From positions 3,320,001-3,384,000 of the forward strand of contig NZ_CP132910.1 of assembly GCF_030846775.1 (NCBI RefSeq): a stretch of 64,000 nucleotides of DNA. Direction: 5' to 3'. The translations under genes were made by a program, and so were the position numbers. This document shows positions 34,857-43,560 of this stretch, piece after piece. This stretch comes from Geothrix sp. 21YS21S-2. Lineage in GTDB: Bacteria; Acidobacteriota; Holophagae; Holophagales; Holophagaceae. The notes under the pieces are model-generated. The model saw only the letters and a list, made by a program, of their open reading frames with translations. It did no database searches and was not told the DNA's origin. How positions within the stretch are numbered: position 1 is the stretch's first letter; each line of letters opens with the position of its first letter.

Positions 34857-36119
34857 TCAGGCTGAGAGGTTCCGCTGCAGGCGGCCCAGGGCCACGCCGC
34901 CCCAGAGCCAGGCTCCGGACACGGCCAGGGCGGCGCCGGCCAGGGGGAGGGAGACGGCGGCCATCAGGGTCGGGGTCCAGGTGCCCAGGAGATCGCCGGC
35001 GCGGTAGATGAAGGTGTCGATGAAGGGCTTGGCCTTGTACTTCTCTCCGGGGCCCAGGGGGATGTAGAGGATCTCCCGGGCGGGGCGGTCCACGGCGTAA
35101 TGGAGGCCCCGGCGCAGCACCTGGAAGAGGGCCAGGGTGCCGAAGGTGGGCAGGGCCCACAGGGCGCCGAAGCCGACGAGGGTGAGGACGGGCATGATGC
35201 AGAGCACGACGCGCATGCCGGCGGCCTTGATGAGGCGGCTGGAGAGGAAGACCTGGGTGAAGAGGGTGAGGACGTTCACCCACACGTCCAGGCGGGCGAA
35301 GGCGGCGGTGCGGGCGGCGGAGCCGGTGAAGGCCCGGGCCACGATCTGGCCCTGCTGCATGTAGAGGAAGGTGGAGGTGATGGTATAGAGCAGGATGTAG
35401 AGGCCGATGAGGGCCAGGTAGGGGGAGCCGGCCAGGAGCCGCAGGCCCTGGAAGAGGCCCGGGCCCGGTTCCCGGGTGGATGGGGCGCCGGCGCCCATGC
35501 CGAACCGGGTGGCCAGGGTTCGTACGCACAGGATGGCCAGCTCCAGGCAGAGGATGGTGACCAGGAGCAGGGTGCCGGCATCCACCTTCAGGGTCGTGAG
35601 GGCCGCGGTGGCCGAGGCGCCGGCGATGGCCCCCAGGGTGCCGCCCATGGCGATGAAGCCGAAGAGGCGCTTGCCCTGGTCCTGGTCCAGCCCGTCGGTC
35701 ATGAAGGCCCAGAATACGGACACGGCGAAGAGGTTGAACACGCTGAGCCAGATGTAGAAGGCGTAGCCCAGGCCGGCGCCGCCGTGGCCGGGCAGGAACC
35801 GGAACAGGACGTAGAACACGGCCAGCGTGGCGCCGCAGAACCGGTAGGCCATGGGAATGGACCGGCGCCGGGGGAAGCGCGAAACCAGGGCCGAGAAGGC
35901 GGGGTTGGCCAGGAACATGAAGGCCATGGTCCCGGTCATGAGCCAGGGCAGCTTGTCGGCGCCCCGGGCGATGCCGAAGGCCTCCCGCATGGGACGGAGG
36001 AGGTAGTACCCGAAGAGCAGGAGGAAGAAGTAGGCGGTGGAGAAGAAGAGGACCGCGCCTTCGCCGGGGCGTACCAGGACGAGGCGGGCCAGGATGCGCT
36101 GGGGAAGGGAGGGTGCCAT
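34857..36119 (-). CDS. ATP/ADP antiporter-like (NTT/TLC family) MFS-type transporter
   Basis: 420 residues, about 12 membrane helices. FGYYLLRPMREAFGI, FSALVSRFPRRRSIP, QGKRLFGFIAMGGTLGAI and ITSTFLYMQQGQIV follow the pattern of the nucleotide transporter-like family (COG3202/PF03219) found in free-living bacteria, distinct from ordinary sugar MFS proteins. Parasite members exchange ATP for ADP; the substrate of free-living homologues is unknown. It is divergent from the Tat-exported epimerase-like gene. The family call rests on recognised sequence pattern and should be checked by profile search. Confidence 0.75.
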   Translation of the reverse strand: MAPSLPQRILARLVLVRPGEGAVLFFSTAYFFLLLFGYYLLRPMREAFGIARGADKLPWLMTGTMAFMFLANPAFSALVSRFPRRRSIPMAYRFCGATLAVFYVLFRFLPGHGGAGLGYAFYIWLSVFNLFAVSVFWAFMTDGLDQDQGKRLFGFIAMGGTLGAIAGASATAALTTLKVDAGTLLLVTILCLELAILCVRTLATRFGMGAGAPSTREPGPGLFQGLRLLAGSPYLALIGLYILLYTITSTFLYMQQGQIVARAFTGSAARTAAFARLDVWVNVLTLFTQVFLSSRLIKAAGMRVVLCIMPVLTLVGFGALWALPTFGTLALFQVLRRGLHYAVDRPAREILYIPLGPGEKYKAKPFIDTFIYRAGDLLGTWTPTLMAAVSLPLAGAALAVSGAWLWGGVALGRLQRNLSA

Positions 36120-36201
36120 GGGGCCTCGAAAGCGGGATTCGCTACTATATAGCTAAACGAGGTATAGTCTTGGACGTTTATTGATCATCACGGGGGCCTC
36201 C

Positions 36202-37341
36202 ATGGTTTTGACTCGCCGCACCTTCCTTCAGACCACCGCCGCCGCCGCGGCCGCCGCCGCCCTGGGAACGGACGCCCTCGCGGCACCCGCGCCCGCCAAG
36301 GCCGACAAGAAGCTGCCCAAGCCCCTCCGGATCCTCATCCTGGGCGGCACGGGCTTCCTGGGCCCCGCCACCATCGAGGCGGCCCTGGGCCGGGGGCACC
36401 AGGTCACCATGTTCAACCGCGGCAAGACGCGGCCCGACCTCTTCCCCGCCGTGGCCCGCCTGCAGGGCGACCGGGACCCGAAGAAGGGCGAGGGGCTCAC
36501 GTCCCTGGAAAAGGGCGAGTGGGACGTGGTCATCGACAACTCGGCCTACTATCCCCGCCACGTGGCCGCTTCGGCCTCGCTCCTGGCCAAGCGCTGCAAG
36601 AGCTACATCATCATCTCCAGCATCTCCGCCTACAAGGAGCCCAATCCCGAGAACGGCACCGAAACGGCGCCCCTGGCTGTCCTGGCCGACCCGGCCGTGG
36701 AGGAGATGGGCAAGGAGTACCAGAACTACGGAGGCCTCAAGGCGCTGTGTGAGCAGGCTGCCGAAAAGGCGATGCCCGGCCGTGTGGCCGTTGTGCGCCC
36801 GGGCTACATCGTGGGGCCGGACGACGCCTCCGGGCGCTTCGCCTACTGGCCGGTGCGCATGGACCGGGGCGGGGAGATCGCCGTGCCCGGTTCCGCGGAC
36901 GACCCGGTCCAGATCATCGATGTGCGGGACCTGGGCGCCTGGCTCGTGCGGCTGGCCGAAGATGGAACCACGGGCCTCTTCAACGCCTGCGGTCCCGAGC
37001 GCAAGCTGCCCTGGGGCCGCCTGGTGGCCGCCTGCGTCCAGGCCACGCCCGCCAAGTCCACCCTCACGTGGATCCCCACGGAATTCCTCGCCAAGCAGGA
37101 GGGCATCGAGTTCCCCATCTGGGCCCCCTATGCGGGCGAGACCAAGGGCTTCCACACCTGGAGCAACGCCCGGGCCGTGGCCGCGGGCCTGCGCTTCAGG
37201 CCGTGCGAGGAGACCGCCAAGGATACCCTGGCCTGGTTCAAGACCCAGGAAAAGGTGGAAAAGGGCCGGACCCGTCTGGCCGGGCCCAGCCCTGAAGCGG
37301 AAGCGAAGCTCCTTGCCGCCTGGAAGGCGGCAAGGAAATAA
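36202..37341 (+). CDS. Tat-exported NAD-dependent epimerase/dehydratase-like protein
   Basis: 379 residues from the ATG at 36202. A twin-arginine signal (LTRRTFLQTT, then an Ala-rich core to about residue 30) precedes a Rossmann domain with ILGGTGFLGPATIEAAL. The catalytic YxxxK position reads Y-G-G-L-K in EYQNYGGLKALCE, and VRPGYIVGPDD follows. Extended SDR proteins are normally cytoplasmic; Tat export implies folding with bound NAD(P) before transport, as in Gfo/Idh-type exported oxidoreductases. An upstream TTG at 36181 is less likely. Substrate unknown. Confidence 0.82.
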   Translation: MVLTRRTFLQTTAAAAAAAALGTDALAAPAPAKADKKLPKPLRILILGGTGFLGPATIEAALGRGHQVTMFNRGKTRPDLFPAVARLQGDRDPKKGEGLTSLEKGEWDVVIDNSAYYPRHVAASASLLAKRCKSYIIISSISAYKEPNPENGTETAPLAVLADPAVEEMGKEYQNYGGLKALCEQAAEKAMPGRVAVVRPGYIVGPDDASGRFAYWPVRMDRGGEIAVPGSADDPVQIIDVRDLGAWLVRLAEDGTTGLFNACGPERKLPWGRLVAACVQATPAKSTLTWIPTEFLAKQEGIEFPIWAPYAGETKGFHTWSNARAVAAGLRFRPCEETAKDTLAWFKTQEKVEKGRTRLAGPSPEAEAKLLAAWKAARK

Positions 37342-40300
37342 CTAGAAGGTCACCCGGGCGCCGATGGCGTAGTTCCGGGGCTGGTTGGCCTGGAAGGCCT
37401 GGCCGCGCTTGCCGAAGCCCGAGAAGGGCGACGGGCTGGTGTTGGGGGAGCCGTCGCTGTTGATCTTGATCCCGTCGTAGTTGGCGCCGTAGTCGTAGTT
37501 GTTCAGCAGGTTCTGGACCGCCAGGTAGGGTTCGATGGTCACGGCCTTGGTGATCTTGAACCGGTGGGCCACCTTGGCGCTGATGTCCAGGTTCCAGCGG
37601 CCGTACTCCGTCCCTATGTATTCGATGGGATGGGACTGGTCGAAGCCCCCGGCCGTGCCCAGCTCGTTGTTGTACTGCTGGGTCACGTCATAGGCCTTGC
37701 CGCTGTGCCAGGAACCCAGGAACGAGATCATGGTGCCGAAGTCGAACCTGTGGGAGTAGCTGAAGGAGCCCTCGATGCGGTCGGTGCCGGCGCTGATGCG
37801 CTCGGAGCTGGTCTTCCAGTTGTACTGGGCGCCCTCGCCGTAGAGGCCGCCGGTGTTGCCCGAGGCGTCGAAGGCGCCTCCGGCGCCGCCCTCCGAGGAC
37901 TTGGCCTCCTTGAAGGTGATGGAGAAGATGAAGCTGTTGTTGGCGTCGGCGTAGGAATACTTGGCCTGCAGCTGCTTCATGCTGGCGGTCTGGTTGGAGA
38001 AGAAGATGGTGTCGCCCAGGTCGTTGCCGTTGGCGTCCAGCTCCACGAGGTTGGGTGCGGACCCGTCGGGGCCGGCCAGCTGCGTGGTGAGGTGGCGGCT
38101 CTTGGAGTAGACGAGGGTGACGTCCACGCCGCTGCGGTCGTTGATGCGGTAGGCGAATCCGACATTGAAGGCGTCCGTGGTGGGGTACTGGAAGTCGCTG
38201 GAGAGCAGGCTCTTGCCGCCGGTCTCCGGGGTGGCCGTGGCGAGCCAGCCGTTCACGGTGTTCCGGAAGTAGTCCCGGAGCCCGCCCACGTTGTTCGCGT
38301 AGTTGTAGGGCGTCAGGTCCACGGGCAGGACGATGTTGTGGCCGTTGACCTGCCCGATGACGCTGCCCGCGCTGAAGTTCGTCACGTTGCCCGAACTGAA
38401 GGGCGTGATGTGGTTGTAGGCGAAGGCGGCGGAGTTCCGGGCGCGGATGGGAAGGCCGTTGGACAGGTTGGAGAGGCCCCGGCTGAAGCCGGTGACGTTG
38501 TCGATCACCTGGGCGACGAAACGCCCGGCGCCGAACTTGATCACGAGCTTGTCATCGCCGTAGGGGCGGTAGAGGGCCTGGAGGCGGGGCTCGAAGTATT
38601 TCTTGCCCGTGGGGGCGCTGCCGTCCATGCCGGACAGGATCGGGTTGTACTGGTGGATGTAGGAGTAGATGTCGGAATACCGGTCCTTCAGGTAGTCCAG
38701 CTGGGTGTCCCAGTCCAGGCGGGCGCCGAAATAGACGCTCCAGTTCGGGTTGATGGTCCAGTCGTCCTGCAGGTAGATGCCGTACTGCTTGTAGTCGATG
38801 CCCTTCTGGAGGCCGTTGGCCACGAAGGCGACGGCCACCACGTTCTGGTTGGCCGAGACGGTGCTGTTCCAGCCGGTCTTGTAGTTGATGACCTGGCCCG
38901 TGACCGGGTCCACGCCCTCCACCACCATGCGGTAGAGGCCGGTCTCGCCGAAGAACAGCTGCTGGTCCGCGTAGGTGGTGCGCTGGTAGTCGATGCCGCC
39001 CTTGATCGTGTGGGACCCCGTGATCCAGGTGAGCTCGTTCTTCCATTCCCCGCGCTTGATGCCGGTGTTCTGCAGGGCGTTGGGGTCGATGCCGCCCCAG
39101 CCCCAGTTCTGGGCGTCGGTGCGGTGCCCCGGGAAGCCGGCGGGGATCACGGCGCTGTAGCTGCCGCTGTTCACGTAGTCCAGGACGGCCGCGGGCGAGC
39201 CGTTGCCCGGCGCGCCCTGGGAGTCGGGCGAGATGAAGTTGGCGTAGCTGAAGTAGCTGTAGTGGCTCTCCAGCACCAGGTTGGAATTGATGTTCCAGGT
39301 CCACCGCGCGCCGGCGGCCCAGGTGAGGTCCCGGTCGGTGCCCAGGGCCGAGGGGGCGATGTTGCCGGCGAAGGAGGTGGTGCGGGGGAAGCCCTGGTGG
39401 GCGATCTTGTCCTGGCTGGTGCCGTAGTTGAGGCTGAGGTTCTGGTCCTGGGAGATGTTCCAGTCCAGCTTGGCGTAGACGGTGCGCTTCAGGCTCTCCT
39501 GCCGGGTGCCGCCCAGCTCGGGGTAAAGGCTGAGGGCGTAGGGCTGGAAGGGGAAGGAGGCGTCCGTGGACTGCTGGCGCTCGGCCGAGACCATGTAGAA
39601 GAGCTTGTCCTTGAGGATGGGGCCGGAGACCGTGAAGGCGTAGCTGCCCTTGGTGTTGTCGTTCTTGGTGCCCTCGTCGGTGACCCGGGCCCGCATGGAC
39701 TGGTTGGTGTACTGGGCCGAGAGCAGGCCGGTGAAGTCGTTGGTGCCGGACTTGGTCACCACGTTGAAGAAGCCGGCGGTGGACCGGCCGAATTCGGCCT
39801 TGTACTGGTTGGTCACCACCTGGAACTCGGCGATGGCGTCGATGGGAACCGACAGAACGTAGCCGCCCACGTCGGTGGAGTTGTTGTCGGCGCCGTCGAC
39901 CGCGAAACTGGTGCCGCGGCCCATGCCGTCGCCGGTGGTGATGTAGGAGAAGGCCTTCTTGGTGGGGTCCACCTGCGACCCGGAGACGATCTGCACGCCC
40001 GGGGCCAGCAGGGCGGCCTGGTTGATGTCCCGGCTCACGATGGGCAGGGAGCTGATGACGTCCTGGCCCACCGTGGTGCCCATCTGGGCGGAGGAGGTGT
40101 CGATGGCTTCGGCCTGGGCGGAGGTGGCGAGGATCTCCACCGTGGCTCCGGCCTGGGCCGTCGGCCACTTGAGGAAGTTGGCGAAGGTGTCCTGGCCCAG
40201 GACGACGGTGGCCTGGCTCCTGTAGGACTGGCCGCCCTGGGCGTAGGTGATCTGGTACTCGCCCAGGGGAAGGGCCACGAATGCGAAGAGACCGCTGGCG

Positions 40301-40488
40301 TCGGTGGCGCCGGACCTCACGAAGGAGGTCCGGGGGTTCGTGATGGTGACGATCACGCCCGACTTCGGGTTGCCCTTGGTGTCGGCGACCCGGCCCTTCA
40401 GGGCGCCGGTGGCCTGCTGGGCAAGGAGGGGGGCGCCGGCGACGAGCGCCAGGGCGGCGAAACGTATGTAACGGGGGAGTGCGCTCAT
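37342..40488 (-). CDS. Oar-like TonB-dependent receptor with carboxypeptidase-regulatory domain
   Basis: 1048 residues from the ATG at 40488 (GGAGA 8 nt upstream). Signal peptide of about 23 residues ending LLAQ; a carboxypeptidase-regulatory-like beta domain (about 28-110) with GALKGRVADTKGNPKSGV; a plug domain (about 115-240); and a large beta-barrel ending in ARVTF with a terminal Phe, typical of outer-membrane proteins. The layout matches the expanded Oar-like receptor family of Acidobacteriota, thought to take up large substrates. A 5' leader of about 230 nt with hairpins precedes it. Confidence 0.9.
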   Translation of the reverse strand: MSALPRYIRFAALALVAGAPLLAQQATGALKGRVADTKGNPKSGVIVTITNPRTSFVRSGATDASGLFAFVALPLGEYQITYAQGGQSYRSQATVVLGQDTFANFLKWPTAQAGATVEILATSAQAEAIDTSSAQMGTTVGQDVISSLPIVSRDINQAALLAPGVQIVSGSQVDPTKKAFSYITTGDGMGRGTSFAVDGADNNSTDVGGYVLSVPIDAIAEFQVVTNQYKAEFGRSTAGFFNVVTKSGTNDFTGLLSAQYTNQSMRARVTDEGTKNDNTKGSYAFTVSGPILKDKLFYMVSAERQQSTDASFPFQPYALSLYPELGGTRQESLKRTVYAKLDWNISQDQNLSLNYGTSQDKIAHQGFPRTTSFAGNIAPSALGTDRDLTWAAGARWTWNINSNLVLESHYSYFSYANFISPDSQGAPGNGSPAAVLDYVNSGSYSAVIPAGFPGHRTDAQNWGWGGIDPNALQNTGIKRGEWKNELTWITGSHTIKGGIDYQRTTYADQQLFFGETGLYRMVVEGVDPVTGQVINYKTGWNSTVSANQNVVAVAFVANGLQKGIDYKQYGIYLQDDWTINPNWSVYFGARLDWDTQLDYLKDRYSDIYSYIHQYNPILSGMDGSAPTGKKYFEPRLQALYRPYGDDKLVIKFGAGRFVAQVIDNVTGFSRGLSNLSNGLPIRARNSAAFAYNHITPFSSGNVTNFSAGSVIGQVNGHNIVLPVDLTPYNYANNVGGLRDYFRNTVNGWLATATPETGGKSLLSSDFQYPTTDAFNVGFAYRINDRSGVDVTLVYSKSRHLTTQLAGPDGSAPNLVELDANGNDLGDTIFFSNQTASMKQLQAKYSYADANNSFIFSITFKEAKSSEGGAGGAFDASGNTGGLYGEGAQYNWKTSSERISAGTDRIEGSFSYSHRFDFGTMISFLGSWHSGKAYDVTQQYNNELGTAGGFDQSHPIEYIGTEYGRWNLDISAKVAHRFKITKAVTIEPYLAVQNLLNNYDYGANYDGIKINSDGSPNTSPSPFSGFGKRGQAFQANQPRNYAIGARVTF

Positions 40489-40563
40489 GGCGATGGTCTC
40501 CAGGGTGGCGGAAGCGCCGTCGAGAAAACGTGTGCTGAAACACCTTCCTCTCGACATGGAAGG

Positions 40564-40588
40564 ATCCCTGCCCCGAGGGGACAGGGAT
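40564..40588 (-). other. Leader hairpin of the TonB receptor mRNA
   Basis: ATCCCTGCCCC (40564-40574) pairs with GGGGACAGGGAT (40577-40588) with one bulged A and a 2-nt loop, 75 nt before the ATG. The right arm is repeated at 40604-40615 (GGGACAGGGATG), so two alternative pairings for the left arm are possible. Confidence 0.5.
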
Positions 40589-40622
40589 GACCGGTGAGGG
40601 CGGGGACAGGGATGGGGAGCCA

Positions 40623-40637
40623 ATGCATCGAATGCAT
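40623..40637. promoter_or_regulatory. Palindrome in the TonB receptor promoter region
   Basis: ATGCATCGAATGCAT has perfect 6-bp arms (ATGCAT) around CGA, in the AT-rich part of the region. It lies downstream of the candidate -10 at 40720, in a place suited to an operator or short hairpin. No known regulator can be named. Confidence 0.35.
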
Positions 40638-40719
40638 ATGTAAAAAACGAAGCTAAAATGAATCCGACCGCGGTCATTGGCAAGGGGGCGATCGAAAAAA
40701 AGTTAAAAACACGGGAACT

Positions 40720-40747
40720 TTTATATTTATTCAAGCACTTTGGCCAA
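40720..40747 (-). promoter_or_regulatory. Candidate promoter of the TonB receptor gene
   Basis: On the minus strand TTGGCC (40742-40747) and TATAAA (40720-40725) are spaced by 16 bp within the most AT-rich stretch of the region. Initiation near 40713 would give a 5' leader of about 225 nt that contains the hairpin and repeats. Confidence 0.45.
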
Positions 40748-40955
40748 TTTTTATTAGGGAATCATCCCGTTTCCCCCTGGATACGTATTCACGACCCTTC
40801 GGTATGGAATAAATCGGCAGGAAATAAATTCGTCGGGGAACTCCGGGAACCTTCCCGGGATCCCGGACACCTTTCCTTTTGACACGGGTTCCACCCGGAA
40901 AACGGCTGACTGGCTCCCAGCCGCGGAAGGAATGGACCCGTTGCCCGAGAGAACA

Positions 40956-40987
40956 GGAAAAAGGCCCCTGCGCAACCAGGGGCCTTT
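40956..40987 (-). terminator. Rho-independent terminator of the Ser/Thr kinase gene
   Basis: AAAGGCCCCTG (40960-40970) and CAGGGGCCTTT (40977-40987) form a perfect 11-bp stem with a 6-nt loop. Read on the minus strand it ends in TTTTTCC, just after the kinase stop at 40995. Confidence 0.88.
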
Positions 40988-40994
40988 CGTTCGT

Positions 40995-43550
40995 TCAGTT
41001 CACGGGGTCCGTGACGTAGAGGTCCGAAGTCAGCACTCTGACGAAGGAGTAGGCCAGGGAACGGCCGTCGGGGGTGATGGCCACCCCCTTCAGCTGCCCC
41101 ACACCGGAGCGGTCCGAGGGACCGGCGTCCGTCCATGGGGTCCGGCGGCCGGTCGCCAAGTCCAGACGGACGATGCGCGCCGGAAGGGCCGAGAGGTCCG
41201 CAAGGAAGATGGAATCGCCCGAGGCGTGCCACTGGATGGGAACGTCGGCCTCGCCGAGGCCGCCCAGGTCCTGGAGGCGGCGGCCGTCCAGCGAGGATAT
41301 GACCAGGTGGCCCTTCAGGGGACCCAGGGCCACCTTGGCGCCGTCGGGGGCGACCACGCAGAAGGCCTCCGGGGCGAGGGCGCCGGGCCAGGGCCGCGCC
41401 GGACCGCCGGCCACGTCCTGGGTGTAGCCCCGGAAGACCCCATCGGGCCCGGTGCCGCCCATGAGCACCTGGCGGTCCCCGTCCACGAACACGGCCCAGT
41501 CGGCCCGGATGTCGCGGGCCAGGGGCCTGGGGGCGCCAGGGCCGGCGGGGAGGAGGGCGAGAGTCTTTCCGGCGTCATTGGAAAGGACGGTGGCCCAGCG
41601 GCCGTCCCGGGAAAGGCTCAGGGGGTCCCCGTCGCCCAGGCGCACGGCATCCGCGCCGTCGGTTCGCCGCAGGTAGGCCCCGCCGGGACCGGAGCCCTCC
41701 AGGGTCTCCCCGATGAGCACACGGCTGCCGTCCGGGGAGAGGTCCGCCAGGATGGAGGTGTGCAGCCAGGAAAGGTCGCGGTCCACGCGGTCGCCGGGGC
41801 CCCGGAACAGGAGGGTGGTCTTGTCCACGGACTGGTCCACCAGCAGGCGGCCGGTGCGGGAGATGTCCTGGACGTTCATGCGTCCCAGGACGGTGTCCAG
41901 GATGCGCTGCCGGCCGCCCAGGGTCACCGAGCGCAGGTCCCGGCGGTCATCGGGGTGCCGGTAGGTGAAGAAGATGCGCCGGCCGTCCGGGGACCACTGG
42001 AGGGAGTCGCACCCGCCCTCCACGAGGACCGTTCGGTGCCCCTCCAGATCCACCACGGACAGCGATTCCCGGCCGATGCCCAGGTGTTCCAGGAAGGCCA
42101 CCCGGTCGCCCCTGGGACTGACCCTGGGGCAGTCGAGGATGTAGGGGGTGACGGGGGGGCCGTCATAGAGCCGGTGGCCGATGGGGTAGTCCAGGACGAA
42201 CTGGCCCTTGGGGCCCGCCCGCACCACCGCCATGGACTGGCCGTCGGGGCCCCAGTCCGCTGCGAAGACGTTCTCCAGCAGTTCGCGGGGAGCGCCGCCG
42301 GAGAGGGGGGCCAGGGCCAGGGTGCCCTCGGCCGCGCCCTGTTTGCGGAAGAGCAGGGCCATCTCGCCGGTGGCGGAGATGGAGAGGATGCGGGTGCCGG
42401 GAGGCAGCCCCAGCGGGCGCGCGCCCACGCCGTCGGTTCGGCCCACCATGAGCTGGGCGGGCTGGCCGTCGTTGGCCAGCCCGAATACGAAGGTCTGGCC
42501 GTCGGGAGAGAAGCGTGCCCCCTCCATGACGCCCCGGCGATAGGTGAGGCGGTGGTAGACCACGGGTTCGGCCGCGGTGCCGCGGCGGCCGGCGGCGAAC
42601 GCCAGGGCCGCCAGGGCCAGGACGCCGGCGGCCAGGGCCGTGCGGAGGGCCCAGGGGGGCAGGGGCCGAAGGCGCGGCCGGAGGAGGATGGCCGATTGCG
42701 GAAGCGAGGCGCCCTCCAGGGCGAAGACCAGGTCCGTGGCGGACTGGAAGCGCCGCCGTGGATCCTTTTCCAGACAGCGGAGGAGCGTACGCTCCAGCAC
42801 GGGGGGCAGGCCGGAACCCAGGGCCGGGGGGTCCTCCTTCAGGATGGCGTGCATGGTCTCCGCCATGGAGGGGCGGCGGAAGGGGGGCGTGCCGGTGACC
42901 AGCTCGAAGAGGATGATGCCGAAGGAGAAGAGATCGGACCGGTGGTCCACGGACCAGCCGTTGACCTGCTCGGGGGACATGTACCCGGCGGTGCCCATCA
43001 GGGTGCCTGCCTGGGTGAAGGCCTGGGAGGCGCGCCATTCACGGGTCTCGTCCGGATCGCCGGAGGGGTGGGCCAGGAGCTTGGCCAGGCCGAAATCCAG
43101 GATCTTCACGAGGCCGTCGGGGTCCACGAAGATGTTCTCGGGCTTCAGGTCCCGGTGGATGATCTTCTTCTCGTGGGCAACCGCCAGGCCCCGCGCCACC
43201 TGCACGGCGATGGCCAGCGCCCGGCGGACGCCAAGGGGCGGGCCGTCCAGGAGTTCCCGCAGATTCCGGCCTGAAAGAAGCTCCATGACGATGTACGGGG
43301 CGCCGTCCACCATGCCGGTGTCGTACACCTGGAGGATGTTGGGGTGGTTGAGCAGGGCCACGGAGCGGGCCTCCTGCTCGAAGCGCCGGAGCTGGTCCGG
43401 GTCGGCGGCGAAGGCGGGCTGGAGCACCTTGATGGCCACGTCCCGCTCCAGGCGCGGATCCCGGGCCCGGTAGACCTCGCCCATGCCGCCGGCGCCGATG
43501 GGGGCGAGCAGTTCGTAGGGACCGAGGAGGGTTCCGGGCGGGAGGCTCAT
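40995..43550 (-). CDS. Serine/threonine protein kinase with TolB-like beta-propeller sensor domain
   Basis: 851 residues. The kinase domain (about 10-280) has GAGGMGEVYRA, K41 (VAIKVL), HRDLKPEN with D134, DFG at 152-154 and GTAGYMSPEQ. One membrane helix at about 300-320 is followed by an extracytoplasmic region (about 330-850) made of WD40/TolB-like blades with repeated SPDG-type turns. This arrangement is frequent in Acidobacteriota and Myxococcota. The outer propeller probably senses a ligand and the inner kinase signals by phosphorylation. Targets are unknown. It is followed by its own terminator and preceded by folC 10 nt upstream. Confidence 0.93.
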   Translation of the reverse strand: MSLPPGTLLGPYELLAPIGAGGMGEVYRARDPRLERDVAIKVLQPAFAADPDQLRRFEQEARSVALLNHPNILQVYDTGMVDGAPYIVMELLSGRNLRELLDGPPLGVRRALAIAVQVARGLAVAHEKKIIHRDLKPENIFVDPDGLVKILDFGLAKLLAHPSGDPDETREWRASQAFTQAGTLMGTAGYMSPEQVNGWSVDHRSDLFSFGIILFELVTGTPPFRRPSMAETMHAILKEDPPALGSGLPPVLERTLLRCLEKDPRRRFQSATDLVFALEGASLPQSAILLRPRLRPLPPWALRTALAAGVLALAALAFAAGRRGTAAEPVVYHRLTYRRGVMEGARFSPDGQTFVFGLANDGQPAQLMVGRTDGVGARPLGLPPGTRILSISATGEMALLFRKQGAAEGTLALAPLSGGAPRELLENVFAADWGPDGQSMAVVRAGPKGQFVLDYPIGHRLYDGPPVTPYILDCPRVSPRGDRVAFLEHLGIGRESLSVVDLEGHRTVLVEGGCDSLQWSPDGRRIFFTYRHPDDRRDLRSVTLGGRQRILDTVLGRMNVQDISRTGRLLVDQSVDKTTLLFRGPGDRVDRDLSWLHTSILADLSPDGSRVLIGETLEGSGPGGAYLRRTDGADAVRLGDGDPLSLSRDGRWATVLSNDAGKTLALLPAGPGAPRPLARDIRADWAVFVDGDRQVLMGGTGPDGVFRGYTQDVAGGPARPWPGALAPEAFCVVAPDGAKVALGPLKGHLVISSLDGRRLQDLGGLGEADVPIQWHASGDSIFLADLSALPARIVRLDLATGRRTPWTDAGPSDRSGVGQLKGVAITPDGRSLAYSFVRVLTSDLYVTDPVN

Positions 43551-43560
43551 GGGAGGATCT

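Larger units (their letters stand above)
40489..40994. other. 506-bp intergenic region upstream of the TonB receptor
   Basis: No convincing gene. It holds, from left to right: the GC-rich transcribed leader of the TonB receptor with repeated GGGACAGGGATG elements (40578-40589 and 40604-40615) and a long hairpin, a small palindrome at 40623-40637, an AT-rich promoter pocket at 40640-40760 that stands out from the surrounding composition, and the terminator of the minus-strand kinase gene at 40956-40987. Short open frames here have no recognisable product. Confidence 0.7.

Noticed and set aside
37564-40590. Antisense open frame of about 1,000 codons opposite the TonB receptor
   Set aside because: Low-complexity Val/Gly/Ala/Asp translation without motifs; the opposite strand encodes a full receptor with signal peptide, plug and barrel.
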